Part shown: positions 1 to 8,016 of the stretch, piece after piece
How positions within the stretch are numbered: position 1 is the stretch's first letter
Layout of the letters: each line of letters begins with the position of its first letter
Origin: Bacteroidota bacterium
GTDB taxonomy: Bacteria; Bacteroidota; Bacteroidia; Chitinophagales; Chitinophagaceae
NCBI GenBank assembly: GCA_025363385.1
Contig: JANYEA010000023.1
Location: forward strand, 1 to 38,328
Length of the DNA: 38,328 bases
Direction of reading: 5' to 3'
Program-made: the position numbers and the translations under genes
The notes under the pieces: model-generated
Databases searched by the model: none
What the model was told of the DNA's origin: nothing
What the model saw: the letters and a program-made list of their open reading frames with translations, nothing else

Positions 1-1
1 G

Positions 2-304
2 CAATTAATCAGGCATGAAATCAGTAATGGCAAACCCGACGAAATAATCAAACCCTTTACTCCGAGCTTTTACTCATTGTATATTTTAATCTATGGATTC
101 CCTACTCTAGTAACAGGAATCGTTAAAAAGTTTTGGCCAATGACCATTGGCGCCATAATCGCTTATTTACTTTTTATGGCTTCTTGTTTCACCGAGACTA
201 AATACGATTTTTTAATGGGAGGGATTGCTGCACTTGTTTGTTGGTTTATTCCAGGTATCATTTTGCAGTTGAAGTATCAGAAACAAAAGGGTACGAATGT
301 TTAA
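2..304 (+). CDS. Small integral membrane protein, C-terminal part (5' end outside window)
   Basis: The frame is open from the first bases of the window, so only the last 100 codons are visible. A polar stretch containing NGKPDEIIKPFTPSFYSLY is followed by about three hydrophobic segments and a basic tail ending KYQKQKGTNV. The ATG of the next gene lies inside the last codons (ATGTTTAA, 8-bp overlap), so the two are probably translationally coupled. In Bacteroidota, small membrane proteins of this kind often sit directly before a one-domain winged-helix regulator, which suggests a sensor/regulator pair. That is inference from context; the function is unknown. Confidence 0.7.
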   Translation, partial: QLIRHEISNGKPDEIIKPFTPSFYSLYILIYGFPTLVTGIVKKFWPMTIGAIIAYLLFMASCFTETKYDFLMGGIAALVCWFIPGIILQLKYQKQKGTNV

Positions 305-581
305 GGAGCTAGATCCCATATTACATTCTCAATTGCGTTTAGCAGTGATGAGCTTATTAATAAGTGTAAAAGAAGCTGAGTTTACATTTATTAAAGAAAA
401 AACAAATGCTACTGCTGGTAACCTAAGTGTGCAGGTTCAAAAGCTCAAAGAAGTGGGATATATCGATGTTATTAAACAATTCAAAGACAATTACCCTCAA
501 ACAACATGTAAAATCACAACAGTAGGAGTAGAAGCCTTCGAGAATTATGTGAAGGCGCTTCAGGAATATTTGAAAGTATAA
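297..581 (+). CDS. Single-domain winged-helix transcriptional regulator (HTH_34 / MarR-ArsR-like)
   Basis: A 94-residue protein made of one winged-helix domain. LHSQLRLAVMSLLIS is the first helix, FTFIKEKTNATAGNLSVQVQKLKEVGYI is the helix-turn-helix, and the wing carries TTCKITTVGVEAFENYV. The length and the NLSVQVQKL recognition helix match the HTH_34 (PF13601) group. It overlaps the preceding membrane-protein gene by 8 bp, so the two are probably co-expressed. No effector domain is present, so any signal must come from a partner or from binding to the small domain. The target is unknown; the ABC exporter that follows has its own promoter. Confidence 0.85.
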   Translation: MFKELDPILHSQLRLAVMSLLISVKEAEFTFIKEKTNATAGNLSVQVQKLKEVGYIDVIKQFKDNYPQTTCKITTVGVEAFENYVKALQEYLKV

Positions 582-617
582 ATACGAGTTTTTTCTACAT
601 AACTAGAACCTCTTAGC

Positions 618-625
618 TATTTTTG
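618..625 (+). promoter_or_regulatory. -7 promoter box TATTTTTG of the ABC exporter operon
   Basis: TATTTTTG matches the Bacteroidota -7 consensus TAnnTTTG exactly and ends 15 nt before the ATG at 641, predicting a leader of about 10 nt. I see no clear -33 TTTG. The box overlaps an in-frame TTG at 623, which argues against that codon as the start. Confidence 0.55.
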
Positions 626-640
626 TGTTTATATACTAAG

Positions 641-1576
641 ATGCAAGTAATCGTTCGGGTAACTGACCTCAGCAAACAGTTTAAAAACCTCACAGCCGTA
701 GACCATCTGTCTTTTTCAGTAAATGAAGGGGATGTATATGGTTTTCTTGGTCAGAATGGCGCTGGCAAGAGTACGAGCATTCGTATGATGTTAACGCTGA
801 TTGAACCTTCCAATGGTAATATTGAAATATTTGGAATGGATCTTGCAAAAAATCGCAGAGACATTCTTCGAAATATTGGCGCTGTTATTGAAAAGCCAGA
901 TGTATACAAATACCTCTCTGCTTACGATAACCTTCAATTATTTGCCCGTTTAAGTGGTATTAAGCCTACACGTAAACTTTTAATGGATCAGCTGGAAATG
1001 GTTGGTCTTGCGCAAAGAGCAGATGATAAAGTGAAAACATTTTCACAAGGGATGAAACAAAGACTAGGCATTGGAATTGCTTTAGTACATAATCCTCAAT
1101 TAATTATTCTCGACGAACCTACCAATGGACTGGATCCGCAGGGTATTGCAGATATTAGAAATTTAATTTTGCATTTGAGCAGGGAGATGAATAAAACAGT
1201 GATTGTATCATCGCACCTTTTGAGCGAAATAGAACAAATTGCTACACGCGTGTTAATAATAGACAAAGGAAAAAAATTGGTGGAAGGCAATGCATCAGAA
1301 TTGTTAGACCCCTCCCAGACTATTGTAGAATTACAAACTTTAGATAATGTATTTACTTTGCAACAATTGAAATTGAGCAAATGGGCCGATAAAATACAAG
1401 GTCAGAGGAATAACAGCATTGTTATTAAATTAGATCGCAGAGAAATTCCTGCATTGCATACAGATCTTGCTGGTATGCAGATTCAACTATTATCACTTCA
1501 ACCAAGGCATTCTTTGGAAGATTATTTTTTACAAATAACATCCGGCAATCAACATGTTGACACTTATTCAAATTGA
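641..1576 (+). CDS. ABC transporter ATP-binding protein
   Basis: A 311-residue ATPase that would power an ABC-2 type exporter at the inner membrane. Walker A is GQNGAGKST (37-45), the ABC signature is FSQGM (134-138), Walker B with its catalytic Glu is LIILDEP (154-160), and the H-loop is SSH near 191. The C-terminal extension of about 90 residues is typical of the CcmA/NosF-like group. ATG 641 is preferred over TTG 623 because the -7 box overlaps 623. The gene overlaps the permease gene by 23 bp. The substrate is not evident; similar pairs export drugs, peptides or lipids, or assist membrane-protein maturation. Confidence 0.93.
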   Translation: MQVIVRVTDLSKQFKNLTAVDHLSFSVNEGDVYGFLGQNGAGKSTSIRMMLTLIEPSNGNIEIFGMDLAKNRRDILRNIGAVIEKPDVYKYLSAYDNLQLFARLSGIKPTRKLLMDQLEMVGLAQRADDKVKTFSQGMKQRLGIGIALVHNPQLIILDEPTNGLDPQGIADIRNLILHLSREMNKTVIVSSHLLSEIEQIATRVLIIDKGKKLVEGNASELLDPSQTIVELQTLDNVFTLQQLKLSKWADKIQGQRNNSIVIKLDRREIPALHTDLAGMQIQLLSLQPRHSLEDYFLQITSGNQHVDTYSN

Positions 1577-2429
1577 GCTATACAAAATTTTTCGCAGGCC
1601 TAGAACTTATATAGCATTCGGGGCCATAGCGGCTTTAATACTTATTATTCAATTCGGCTTAAAAGTAGATGGGAAAAGCTACGCCGATTTTTTGATGAAA
1701 GATGTGGGTGGGAGTATGGAAATTGATGGCAACATCATAAATGGATATTTGATCTGCTACATCATGTTGCAATTGCTTTTAGTACATGTTCCATTGCTTG
1801 TTGCATTAATTGCTGCCGATATGATTTCAGGAGAAGCCAATATGGGCACTTTGCGTTTACTGTTATCTAAACCATATAGCAGAACTGAATTACTATTGGC
1901 AAAATTCTTAGCAGCCACAGTGTATACTATTATGCTTTTGATCTGGTTGGCGATTTTGGCTTTGTTTGTGAGTATGTGGATCTTTGGTATTGGGGATATG
2001 TTCTTAATGAAAAGTAGTTATGTGGTATTGATTAGTCAGAACGACGTTTTCTGGCGTTATGCGGGAGCTTTTGTTTTTGCTGCATTAGCCATGGTTACGG
2101 TGGCAGCCCTAGGATTTTTATTATCGATCTTCGCAGAAAATAGTATCGGGCCTATCGTTGCAACAATGAGTATCATTGTTTTCTTTACTATTTTGAGCAC
2201 CTTAAATATTCCCATTTTTAATGCCTTGAAGCCCTATTTGTTTACTACACATTTAATAAGTTGGAAGGAGTTTTTTGACTTGAAAGTAAATGATGCAAAT
2301 GAAGCCATTATTGGAAGTATTCAAAATCCACAAAGGATCATTACATCCGCATTAGTTTTATTGTTACATATTGTTGGATTTGTAGGGGCTGGTATTTTAA
2401 TCTTCAATAGAAAAGACGTACTGAGCTAA
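1554..2429 (+). CDS. ABC-2 family transporter permease
   Basis: A 291-residue inner-membrane protein with about six transmembrane segments, starting MLTLIQIELYKIFRRPRTY: a short amphipathic N-terminus and basic patch typical of ABC-2/NosY-like permeases. The second cytoplasmic region contains SGEANMGTLRLLLSKPYSR, close to the conserved coupling sequence of this family (E-x-G-T-L-x-x-L-L-S-x-P). It overlaps the ATPase gene by 23 bp, so the two very probably form one exporter. The ligand cannot be read from sequence. Confidence 0.9.
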   Translation: MLTLIQIELYKIFRRPRTYIAFGAIAALILIIQFGLKVDGKSYADFLMKDVGGSMEIDGNIINGYLICYIMLQLLLVHVPLLVALIAADMISGEANMGTLRLLLSKPYSRTELLLAKFLAATVYTIMLLIWLAILALFVSMWIFGIGDMFLMKSSYVVLISQNDVFWRYAGAFVFAALAMVTVAALGFLLSIFAENSIGPIVATMSIIVFFTILSTLNIPIFNALKPYLFTTHLISWKEFFDLKVNDANEAIIGSIQNPQRIITSALVLLLHIVGFVGAGILIFNRKDVLS

Positions 2430-2448
2430 TAAATTTTAAAGCATTCAC

Positions 2449-3144
2449 ATGTATAAGATATTGTTTTTTGTAGTTGCATTTCAATTCGCAGTTTTTGCTC
2501 AGGCTCAAGACATGACTAGTTTGGTAGTTAAGGTAAAAGCTAAATTAGATCAGGTAAATGATTATGAAGCTGATGGTAATATGAAGACCGATGTAAGTTT
2601 TATAAAAGCACCCATTGGGAAAGTAAAGATATATTTTAAAAAGCCTAACAAGTTTCGTCTTAAAAAAGAGGGCGGTATTTCTTTATTGCCTAAAGGAGGG
2701 GTTTCTGTAAACATGAGTAGTATCATTGCCACTAACGATTTTGTTGCATTATCTGCCGGAGTGTCTGTGGTAAATGGCAATTCTTGCAAAGTTGTAAAAC
2801 TATTGCCCATCAATGAATCCAGCGAAATTGTATTAACTACCCTTTATATTGATGAACCTAATCTATTAGTACGAAAAGCAATTACCACTACTAAAGAAAA
2901 TGGCACATACGAAATGGAAATGAACTATGGTGCATTTGCTAAATTTGGATTGCCAGAAAAAGTAATCTTTAGTTTTAATACAAAAGACTATAAACTACCC
3001 AAGGGCATTACGCTTGAGTTTGACGACAATGAAAAAACTATAAGCGAAGCACAAAAGTTGAAAAATAAAAAAGGAAGGGTGGAAATTACGTATACTAACT
3101 ATGTTGTTAATAAAGGAATTGCAGATGCGATTTTCATTAAATAA
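2449..3144 (+). CDS. Exported LolA/RseB-like lipoprotein-carrier-fold protein
   Basis: A 231-residue protein with a signal peptide (1-19, cleavage near AQAQ). The mature part opens with a helix (SLVVKVKAKLDQVNDYEADGNM) followed by alternating beta strands, including KVKIYFKKPNKFRLKKEGG, as in LolA-like half-barrels that hold lipids or acyl chains. It lies 19 nt after the ABC permease in the same orientation, so it may be a periplasmic partner of the exporter. It lacks the strict LolA signature, so I call the fold and not the role. Its 3' end is 2 nt from the convergent epimerase gene. Confidence 0.7.
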   Translation: MYKILFFVVAFQFAVFAQAQDMTSLVVKVKAKLDQVNDYEADGNMKTDVSFIKAPIGKVKIYFKKPNKFRLKKEGGISLLPKGGVSVNMSSIIATNDFVALSAGVSVVNGNSCKVVKLLPINESSEIVLTTLYIDEPNLLVRKAITTTKENGTYEMEMNYGAFAKFGLPEKVIFSFNTKDYKLPKGITLEFDDNEKTISEAQKLKNKKGRVEITYTNYVVNKGIADAIFIK

Positions 3145-3146
3145 AA

Positions 3147-4016
3147 TTAGAATACTTCTACAGTCCAGGTTCTTTCGAAATGGCCACCTGATGCGAGTTT
3201 GTTGATGCCCTCTTTCTCAGCCAGTTCTCCTGAAGCATCTACGCTGTCTGCAATGCCGCACCATGGCTCGATGCAAACAAAATTGGCATTATTAGCTGCC
3301 CAAATTCCCATGTATGGAAAATCGGTATAGTATAATTTTAAGCCGTGTTTATTTTTATTATTTACAATGCCAATGTAATTCGACTTTAAATCCTTAAACA
3401 CTAATGCATCTTTTGCAAACAGATCTTTTGATAAGGGAAGACTAATGCAATTATTAAGTAATGGGGTATTGTATTTTTCTAACAGACCTTCAGCAGATAA
3501 AGGATAGATACCTGCATTTTCATTTGTACTAAAAATGAGTTGATAATCTTCATAATCTGTTCCATCTACTAAAGGAATTTTAAAAGCGGGGTGCGCACCA
3601 ACTGAAAACAAAAGAATGTCGCTTCCAATATTTTCAACAATATATGTTACACTCAGCTGATTATTTGTTAAGCGGTATTCAATAGAAAATACAAAATCAA
3701 ATGGGTAAACATCCTTAGTTGTTTCATCCGAAACCAAACTAAAACAAATACTTTCATCGGAATGATGGCTAACCGTAAATTCTCTTTCACGAGCAAATCC
3801 GTGTCGGCCTAATTGATAACTAATTCCCAGATGTTGATAGGTTCCGTTTTTTAGTCCGCCTACAATGGGAAATAAAACCGGACTTTTTTTGCCCCAGAAT
3901 GCCGGATCTCCACTCCACATATATTCTAATGCATTTTCTTTGCTAACAATACTTTGCAGTTCAGCACCAGCTGCGCTTATCTGTACTGTAAGAAATTGGT
4001 TGGAGATCTTAAACAT
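3147..4016 (-). CDS. Aldose 1-epimerase family protein (LacX/YeaD-like)
   Basis: A 289-residue galactose-mutarotase-like beta-sandwich enzyme. RHGFAR (71-76) and GAHPAFKIP carry the two conserved His residues, and FVCIEPWCGIAD near the C-terminus carries the conserved Glu that acts as base in mutarotases. Its length and NALEYMWSGDPAFWGKKSP fit the LacX-type subgroup more than GalM. It is 10 nt downstream of pdxA and probably co-transcribed with it, although no metabolic link is obvious. It probably interconverts alpha and beta anomers of a sugar or sugar phosphate; the substrate is unknown. Confidence 0.88.
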   Translation of the reverse strand: MFKISNQFLTVQISAAGAELQSIVSKENALEYMWSGDPAFWGKKSPVLFPIVGGLKNGTYQHLGISYQLGRHGFAREREFTVSHHSDESICFSLVSDETTKDVYPFDFVFSIEYRLTNNQLSVTYIVENIGSDILLFSVGAHPAFKIPLVDGTDYEDYQLIFSTNENAGIYPLSAEGLLEKYNTPLLNNCISLPLSKDLFAKDALVFKDLKSNYIGIVNNKNKHGLKLYYTDFPYMGIWAANNANFVCIEPWCGIADSVDASGELAEKEGINKLASGGHFERTWTVEVF

Positions 4017-4026
4017 GTAATTTATT

Positions 4027-5121
4027 TTATCCTTCGTTTTCTTCGATTCGCTCGTCTACTGCATTGGCTAGTATACGGGCACTCATTTTTCTAAGTGGAT
4101 TGCTGCGCATTTCTTTGTATCCATTACGCATGCGGTATATATCACAGGCTACAAATGTGGCTACAATAAAACTATTGGCATCTGCTTTGTCTTTCCCAGC
4201 AATATCAAAGGCAGTTCCATGATCTGGGCTGGTTCTTATAACTGGAAGTCCGGCAGTATAGTTTACTCCTTCACCAATAGCCAAAGACTTGAATGGGATC
4301 AAACCCTGGTCGTGGTACATCGCTAAAACCGCATCAAATTTTTCATATTGTCCGCGAGCAAAAAATGCATCAGAACTATAAGGGCCAAAAACAAGCATTG
4401 AGTTTCTTGCTTCTTTTATGGCGGGTTTAATAATCGTTTCTTCTTCTGAGCCAATCAGGCTTTCATCTCCTGCATGGGGGTTTAGGCCAAGAACAGCAAT
4501 TCTTGGTTTATCTAGGCCAAAGTCTTTTTGAAGACTCCCATGCATGATTTTTAATTTTTGAATAATGCTTTCTTTGGTGATGTGTTTTGCTACTTCAGCC
4601 ACACTTACGTGTTCTGTAACCAAGCCGATACGCATATTTTCTGCCACCATTAACATCACTACATCATTTACGGCAAAAAAGTCTTTGAAATAAGGAGTAT
4701 GCCCGGTGTATTGGAAAGATTCGCTTTGAATATTTTTTTTGTGAATAGGGGCCGTAACCAAACCCTGAATTAATCCATCTTTCAAAGCCTGAGTGGCCTG
4801 GGTTAAAGATTCTAGAGCGTATTTACCACCTATTTCGTTCAACTGACCAGGATTGATTGCTACATCTTCTTCCCAACAGTTGAATATGTTTACCTGTTTA
4901 GGGTTCAGTCTTAGTAGTTCCTTAACACTGCTATAGCTGAAATTGATCTCAGGCAGGGTTTTTCGATAGAAATTGATGCACTTATTGTTTGCAAAAACAA
5001 CGGGGGTGCATATTTCGAGAATACGATGATCAGATAGTGTTTTGATGATCAGTTCAATACCAATCCCATTTAAATCGCCACAGGTAAATCCTATAATTGG
5101 CTTTTGAAGTTCATTGCTCAT
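4027..5121 (-). CDS. pdxA: 4-hydroxythreonine-4-phosphate dehydrogenase
   Basis: A 364-residue PdxA, which oxidises 4-phosphohydroxy-L-threonine in the DXP-dependent route to pyridoxal 5'-phosphate. Visible signatures: GFTCGDLNGIGIE at the N-terminus, TGHTPYFKDFF, and the three metal-binding His contexts EHVSVAEV, LGLNPHAGDES and MYHDQGLIPFK, followed by RTSPDHGTAFDIAG. The length is normal to slightly long. A probable -7 box TATTTTTA (plus-strand 5138-5145) lies 16 nt upstream of the ATG. The gene diverges from rsmA; in many proteobacteria pdxA and ksgA are neighbours in one operon, while here they are back to back. Confidence 0.96.
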   Translation of the reverse strand: MSNELQKPIIGFTCGDLNGIGIELIIKTLSDHRILEICTPVVFANNKCINFYRKTLPEINFSYSSVKELLRLNPKQVNIFNCWEEDVAINPGQLNEIGGKYALESLTQATQALKDGLIQGLVTAPIHKKNIQSESFQYTGHTPYFKDFFAVNDVVMLMVAENMRIGLVTEHVSVAEVAKHITKESIIQKLKIMHGSLQKDFGLDKPRIAVLGLNPHAGDESLIGSEEETIIKPAIKEARNSMLVFGPYSSDAFFARGQYEKFDAVLAMYHDQGLIPFKSLAIGEGVNYTAGLPVIRTSPDHGTAFDIAGKDKADANSFIVATFVACDIYRMRNGYKEMRSNPLRKMSARILANAVDERIEENEG

Positions 5122-5164
5122 TAAGAAAAATTATGCGTAAAAATACGGATTATTAACCGCAAGT

Positions 5165-5220
5165 AGCTAGTAAGCCAACTGCTTCTAGCTTAAACGGTAG
5201 GCTTTCGGCCTGGCTGGCTT
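5165..5220. repeat. Nested inverted repeats between pdxA and rsmA
   Basis: AGCTAG (5165-5170) and AAGC (5172-5175) pair with GCTT (5181-5184) and CTAGCT (5185-5190), giving a 10-bp stem with one bulged T and a 5-nt loop. A second small hairpin, AGGC/GCCT, follows at 5199-5211. AAGCCA (5172-5177) could instead pair with TGGCTT (5215-5220). Under the proposed promoters the segment lies upstream of both divergent transcription starts, so it is more likely a DNA-level site or a REP-like repeat than a terminator. Confidence 0.5.
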
Positions 5221-5229
5221 AAAAAAACT

Positions 5230-5237
5230 TAATTTCG
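5230..5237 (+). promoter_or_regulatory. Probable -7 box TAATTTCG of rsmA
   Basis: One mismatch to TAnnTTTG. It ends 5 nt before the rsmA ATG at 5243, predicting transcription starting at or next to the start codon. It overlaps the in-frame GTG at 5237, so that codon is unlikely to be used. Confidence 0.45.
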
Positions 5238-5242
5238 TGCTA

Positions 5243-5998
5243 ATGGAGTATCGTTTAAAAAAATCACTGGGTCAGCACTTCTTGAAAGATGAATCAATCT
5301 GTAAAAAGATAGTAGAGGAACTGCAAATAGAGTCCTTTACCCAATTATTAGAAGTTGGCCCCGGTGCTGGAGCACTCACAAAGTTTTTATTACCCATCAA
5401 AAACATTGATTTCAAAGCAGTGGAATTAGACGATGAAAAAGTAATTTATTTAGAGTTAACCTATCCAAATATAAAGGGCAAAATCATTCATAAAGATTTT
5501 TTGCATATCGATATTCCCTTTGAAAATGAGTTTACTGTGATAGGTAATTTTCCCTATAATATATCAACTCAGATTGTTTTTAAAGTGTTAGAGTGGAAAG
5601 AACAAGTTCCCACTATGATTGGGATGTTTCAAAAAGAAGTTGCACAAAGAATAGCTTCAAAACCCAATACCAAGGTTTATGGAATTATGAGTGTGTTGGT
5701 ACAGGCTTTTTACGAAGTACAATATTTATTTGATGTGCCTCCAGAAAGTTTTAATCCACCTCCTAAAGTAATGAGTGGGGTTATCCGATTAAAAAGAAAA
5801 GAATCTGTTATAGCAATGAAGAGTGAAAAAGCTTTATTTGTTTTAGTAAAAGCAGCGTTTAATCAAAGAAGAAAAATGCTTCGAAACGCAGTACGAGGAT
5901 TATTTGAAGAAGCAGTATTGGTAGATGAGATTTTTAATAAAAGAGCCGAACAATTAAGTATTGAAGATTTCTCTGCACTCACTTTTCGTATGCGATAA
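5243..5998 (+). CDS. rsmA: 16S rRNA (adenine(1518)-N(6)/adenine(1519)-N(6))-dimethyltransferase
   Basis: A 251-residue RsmA/KsgA, which dimethylates two adenines in the 3'-terminal hairpin of 16S rRNA during 30S maturation. [12 protein letters not shown] is the family N-terminus, VGPGAGALT (38-46) the SAM-binding motif I, and GNFPYNIS (101-108) the catalytic motif IV, with Phe in place of the more usual Leu. [13 protein letters not shown] and [14 protein letters not shown] mark the C-terminal half. ATG 5243 is chosen because the -7 box sits immediately upstream. The next gene follows after 20 nt. Confidence 0.96.
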   Translation: MEYRLKKSLGQHFLKDESICKKIVEELQIESFTQLLEVGPGAGALTKFLLPIKNIDFKAVELDDEKVIYLELTYPNIKGKIIHKDFLHIDIPFENEFTVIGNFPYNISTQIVFKVLEWKEQVPTMIGMFQKEVAQRIASKPNTKVYGIMSVLVQAFYEVQYLFDVPPESFNPPPKVMSGVIRLKRKESVIAMKSEKALFVLVKAAFNQRRKMLRNAVRGLFEEAVLVDEIFNKRAEQLSIEDFSALTFRMR

Positions 5999-6018
5999 TA
6001 TCATTTAAAAAGAATAGA

Positions 6019-6945
6019 ATGGAAAGAACTGTATTGATAACATCCAATGTTCATCAGTATCTTAAGGATAAATTACAAAGCCTTGGTTTTAAATTAGTGT
6101 TTATCCCGGGCATTGGTGATGAAGCATTTTTGCATGCAATTGAAGAAGTAGAAGGATTGATAGTAGATACAAGAATGGTGAATAAAGCAATGATAGATCG
6201 TGCGCCAAAATTGAAATGGATTGGAAGACTTGGCAGCGGTATGGAACTTATTGATACGGAATATGCTGCATCAAAGGGTATTGTATGTGTGAGTAGTCCG
6301 GAAGGAAATTGTAATGCAGTAGCAGAACATGAATTGGGATTGTTGCTCACATTAATGAATCGGATTACATCAAGTAATCTTGAAATTAAGGAAGGTAAAT
6401 GGTTAAGAACAGAAAATAGAGGAGAAGAATTAACGGGGAAAATGGTGGGTATTATTGGGTATGGAAATACAGGAGCTTCATTTGCGAAAATCTTATCTGG
6501 ATTTGATGTTACTGTTTTGGCATTTGATAAATATAAAACAGGTTTTGCCAATGGATATATTCGAGAGGCATCAATGGAAGAGCTTTATAAGTATGCAGAT
6601 GTAGTGAGCTTGCACATTCCATTAACAGAAGAAACCTTTCATCTGGCAAACGACAGTTTCTTCGATACGTTTGAAAAAAAGCCTTACTTCCTAACCACCT
6701 GCAGGGGAAAAGTAACAGATACCCTGTCTTTAAAGAGAGCACTCAAATCTGGCAAAATAAAAGCAGCCGGGCTAGATGTTTTAGAAAATGAAAAACTGGA
6801 AACCTATACCCAGTCTGAAACCGAGAGCCTTAAATGGTTATTAGCCCAAACGAACACCATCATAACACCTCATATTGCAGGATATAGTAAGGAAGCCTAT
6901 TATAAAATGGCAAAAATTGTGCTTGATAAGCTAGGATTGGAATAG
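6019..6945 (+). CDS. D-2-hydroxyacid dehydrogenase (SerA/GyaR-like)
   Basis: A 308-residue NAD(P)-dependent dehydrogenase of the D-isomer 2-hydroxyacid family. The Rossmann motif is GYGNTG (147-152), and the catalytic set is Arg229 (TTCRGKVTD), Glu256 (LDVLENE) and His285 (TPHIAGYS). [11 protein letters not shown] (69-79) is the substrate-loop region. There is no ACT or ASB domain, so it resembles the short, unregulated 3-phosphoglycerate dehydrogenases, but glyoxylate, hydroxypyruvate or another keto acid is equally possible. It probably shares a transcript with rsmA. No other serine-pathway gene is in the window. Confidence 0.88.
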   Translation: MERTVLITSNVHQYLKDKLQSLGFKLVFIPGIGDEAFLHAIEEVEGLIVDTRMVNKAMIDRAPKLKWIGRLGSGMELIDTEYAASKGIVCVSSPEGNCNAVAEHELGLLLTLMNRITSSNLEIKEGKWLRTENRGEELTGKMVGIIGYGNTGASFAKILSGFDVTVLAFDKYKTGFANGYIREASMEELYKYADVVSLHIPLTEETFHLANDSFFDTFEKKPYFLTTCRGKVTDTLSLKRALKSGKIKAAGLDVLENEKLETYTQSETESLKWLLAQTNTIITPHIAGYSKEAYYKMAKIVLDKLGLE

Positions 6946-6973
6946 ACTGTGAGGGGCTGAGAAATTACATTTC

Positions 6974-7003
6974 TTTGTTTTTAAGAAAGATTTTCTATTT
7001 TTG
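6974..7003 (+). promoter_or_regulatory. Promoter of greA (TTTG, 18-nt spacer, TATTTTTG)
   Basis: A -33 TTTG at 6974-6977 and a perfect -7 TATTTTTG at 6996-7003 make this one of the best promoters in the window. The predicted start is about 7007-7010. It lies 28 nt after the stop of the hydroxyacid dehydrogenase and directly before a terminator-like hairpin. Confidence 0.75.
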
Positions 7004-7009
7004 CAGACC

Positions 7010-7047
7010 TACAACGCTACAATCAAATGTGGCGTTGTATTTTTTTT
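7010..7047 (+). terminator. Intrinsic terminator-like hairpin in the greA leader (putative attenuator)
   Basis: TACAACGC (7010-7017) pairs with GCGTTGTA (7032-7039). The stem continues inward through a T-G wobble and three more pairs (7018-7021 with 7028-7031), giving 12 bp around a 6-nt loop, followed by eight T (7040-7047). It starts at the predicted 5' end of the mRNA and ends 22 nt before the greA ATG at 7070. There is no good promoter between the hairpin and greA, so any greA transcript must pass through it. It could also stop readthrough from the upstream genes. Confidence 0.75.
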
Positions 7048-7069
7048 ACTGCGTCTAAACAGAAAGAGT

Positions 7070-7537
7070 ATGAGCGATTATGTAACACAGGAGACCTTCG
7101 ACAAGATGAGAGAGGAGCTGCATAGGATGAAATCTATTGATCGTCCAGCATCTTCAAGAGCGATTGCCGAAGCAAGAGAAAAAGGTGATTTAAAAGAAAA
7201 TGCCGAATATGATGCAGCCAAAGAGGCACAAGGAATGCTTGAAGCAAAGATCAAACAATTAGAAGGCGTTATTAGTAATGCCAAGATTGTTGATCCCGGA
7301 ACCCTCGATACCAGCAAGGTTACCATCTTAACCAAAGTAACCATTACCAATTTGGCAACTAAAAAGACCATCGTATACCAGATCGTGGGCGAAAAGGAAG
7401 CAGATCTGAAATTGGGTAAAATTTCTGCTAGTTCACCTATCGGAAAAGGTTTATTAGGAAAAGTAGTTGGCGAAGTAGCGGAAGTGCAGGCTCCTAATGG
7501 GATTGTAAAATTCAAAATTGAGCATATTACAATTTAA
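7070..7537 (+). CDS. greA: Transcription elongation factor GreA
   Basis: A 155-residue GreA, which enters the RNA polymerase secondary channel and stimulates transcript cleavage in backtracked complexes. The N-terminal coiled coil (about 1-75) carries the tip motif GDLKENAEYDAAKE with the catalytic acidic residues Asp40 and Glu43; the C-terminal FKBP-like domain ends SPIGKGLLGKVVGEVAEVQAP. ATG 7070 is chosen: an in-frame upstream TTG at 7001 lies inside the -7 box and would add a non-family segment encoded by the hairpin. The leader carries a terminator-like hairpin and a strong terminator follows, so greA is probably a single-gene unit. Confidence 0.96.
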   Translation: MSDYVTQETFDKMREELHRMKSIDRPASSRAIAEAREKGDLKENAEYDAAKEAQGMLEAKIKQLEGVISNAKIVDPGTLDTSKVTILTKVTITNLATKKTIVYQIVGEKEADLKLGKISASSPIGKGLLGKVVGEVAEVQAPNGIVKFKIEHITI

Positions 7538-7556
7538 AGAATACCTCTTTTTATAA

Positions 7557-7594
7557 ATGCCCTATCAGAATTTATTTGATGGGGCATTTTTTTT
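7557..7594 (+). terminator. Rho-independent terminator of greA
   Basis: ATGCCCTATCA (7557-7567) pairs with TGATGGGGCAT (7577-7587), 11 bp with one wobble and a 9-nt loop, followed by a run of eight T (7587-7594). It lies 20 nt after the greA stop codon. Confidence 0.85.
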
Positions 7595-7623
7595 AGGATA
7601 TTTGGAGGAATAAACTTTCTATT

Positions 7624-8013
7624 ATGACCATCTTCTCCAAAATTATAGCAGGCGAGATCCCTTGTTATAAAATAGCAGAAAACGAGAAATTCTTTGCATT
7701 TCTAGATATTTTCCCCCTTGTTAAAGGACATGTTTTAATAGTATCTAAAATAGAAACAGATTCCTTCTTTGATTTATCGGCCGATTATTTAGCCGAAATA
7801 TTATTGTTTGCTCGCCCTATTGCAAAAGCAATTGAAAGAGCTTTCGACTGTAATAGATGTGGTATTAGTGTGGTTGGGTTAGAAGTACCCCACGCTCATT
7901 TACATTTAATACCGATTAATTCTGCGGATGATTTGAATTTTACCAGAGAGAAATTAAAATTGAGTGCAGACGATTTTGTAGATGTGCAGGAACTGATTTT
8001 ATATAATCTGTAA
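7624..8013 (+). CDS. HIT family nucleotide hydrolase/transferase
   Basis: A 129-residue histidine-triad protein. The catalytic triad motif is PHAHLHLIP with His90, His92 and His94; the N-terminal FSKIIAGEIPCYKIAENEKFFAFLDIFPLVKGHVLI is the usual HIT fold start. Members of the HINT branch hydrolyse adenosine 5'-phosphoramidates and aminoacyl-AMP. Its physiological substrate here is unknown. A GGAGG lies about 15 nt before the ATG, further than a typical Shine-Dalgarno. Its 3' end is 3 nt from the convergent ruvC gene. Confidence 0.93.
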   Translation: MTIFSKIIAGEIPCYKIAENEKFFAFLDIFPLVKGHVLIVSKIETDSFFDLSADYLAEILLFARPIAKAIERAFDCNRCGISVVGLEVPHAHLHLIPINSADDLNFTREKLKLSADDFVDVQELILYNL

Positions 8014-8016
8014 ACT

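Noticed and set aside
6054..6551. A 165-codon open frame on the minus strand inside the hydroxyacid dehydrogenase gene
   Set aside because: It lies wholly antisense to a gene with a clear catalytic set and its translation has no recognisable motif; it is a shadow of the real frame.
7078..7515. A 145-codon minus-strand frame covering greA
   Set aside because: Antisense to an unmistakable GreA and without domain features.
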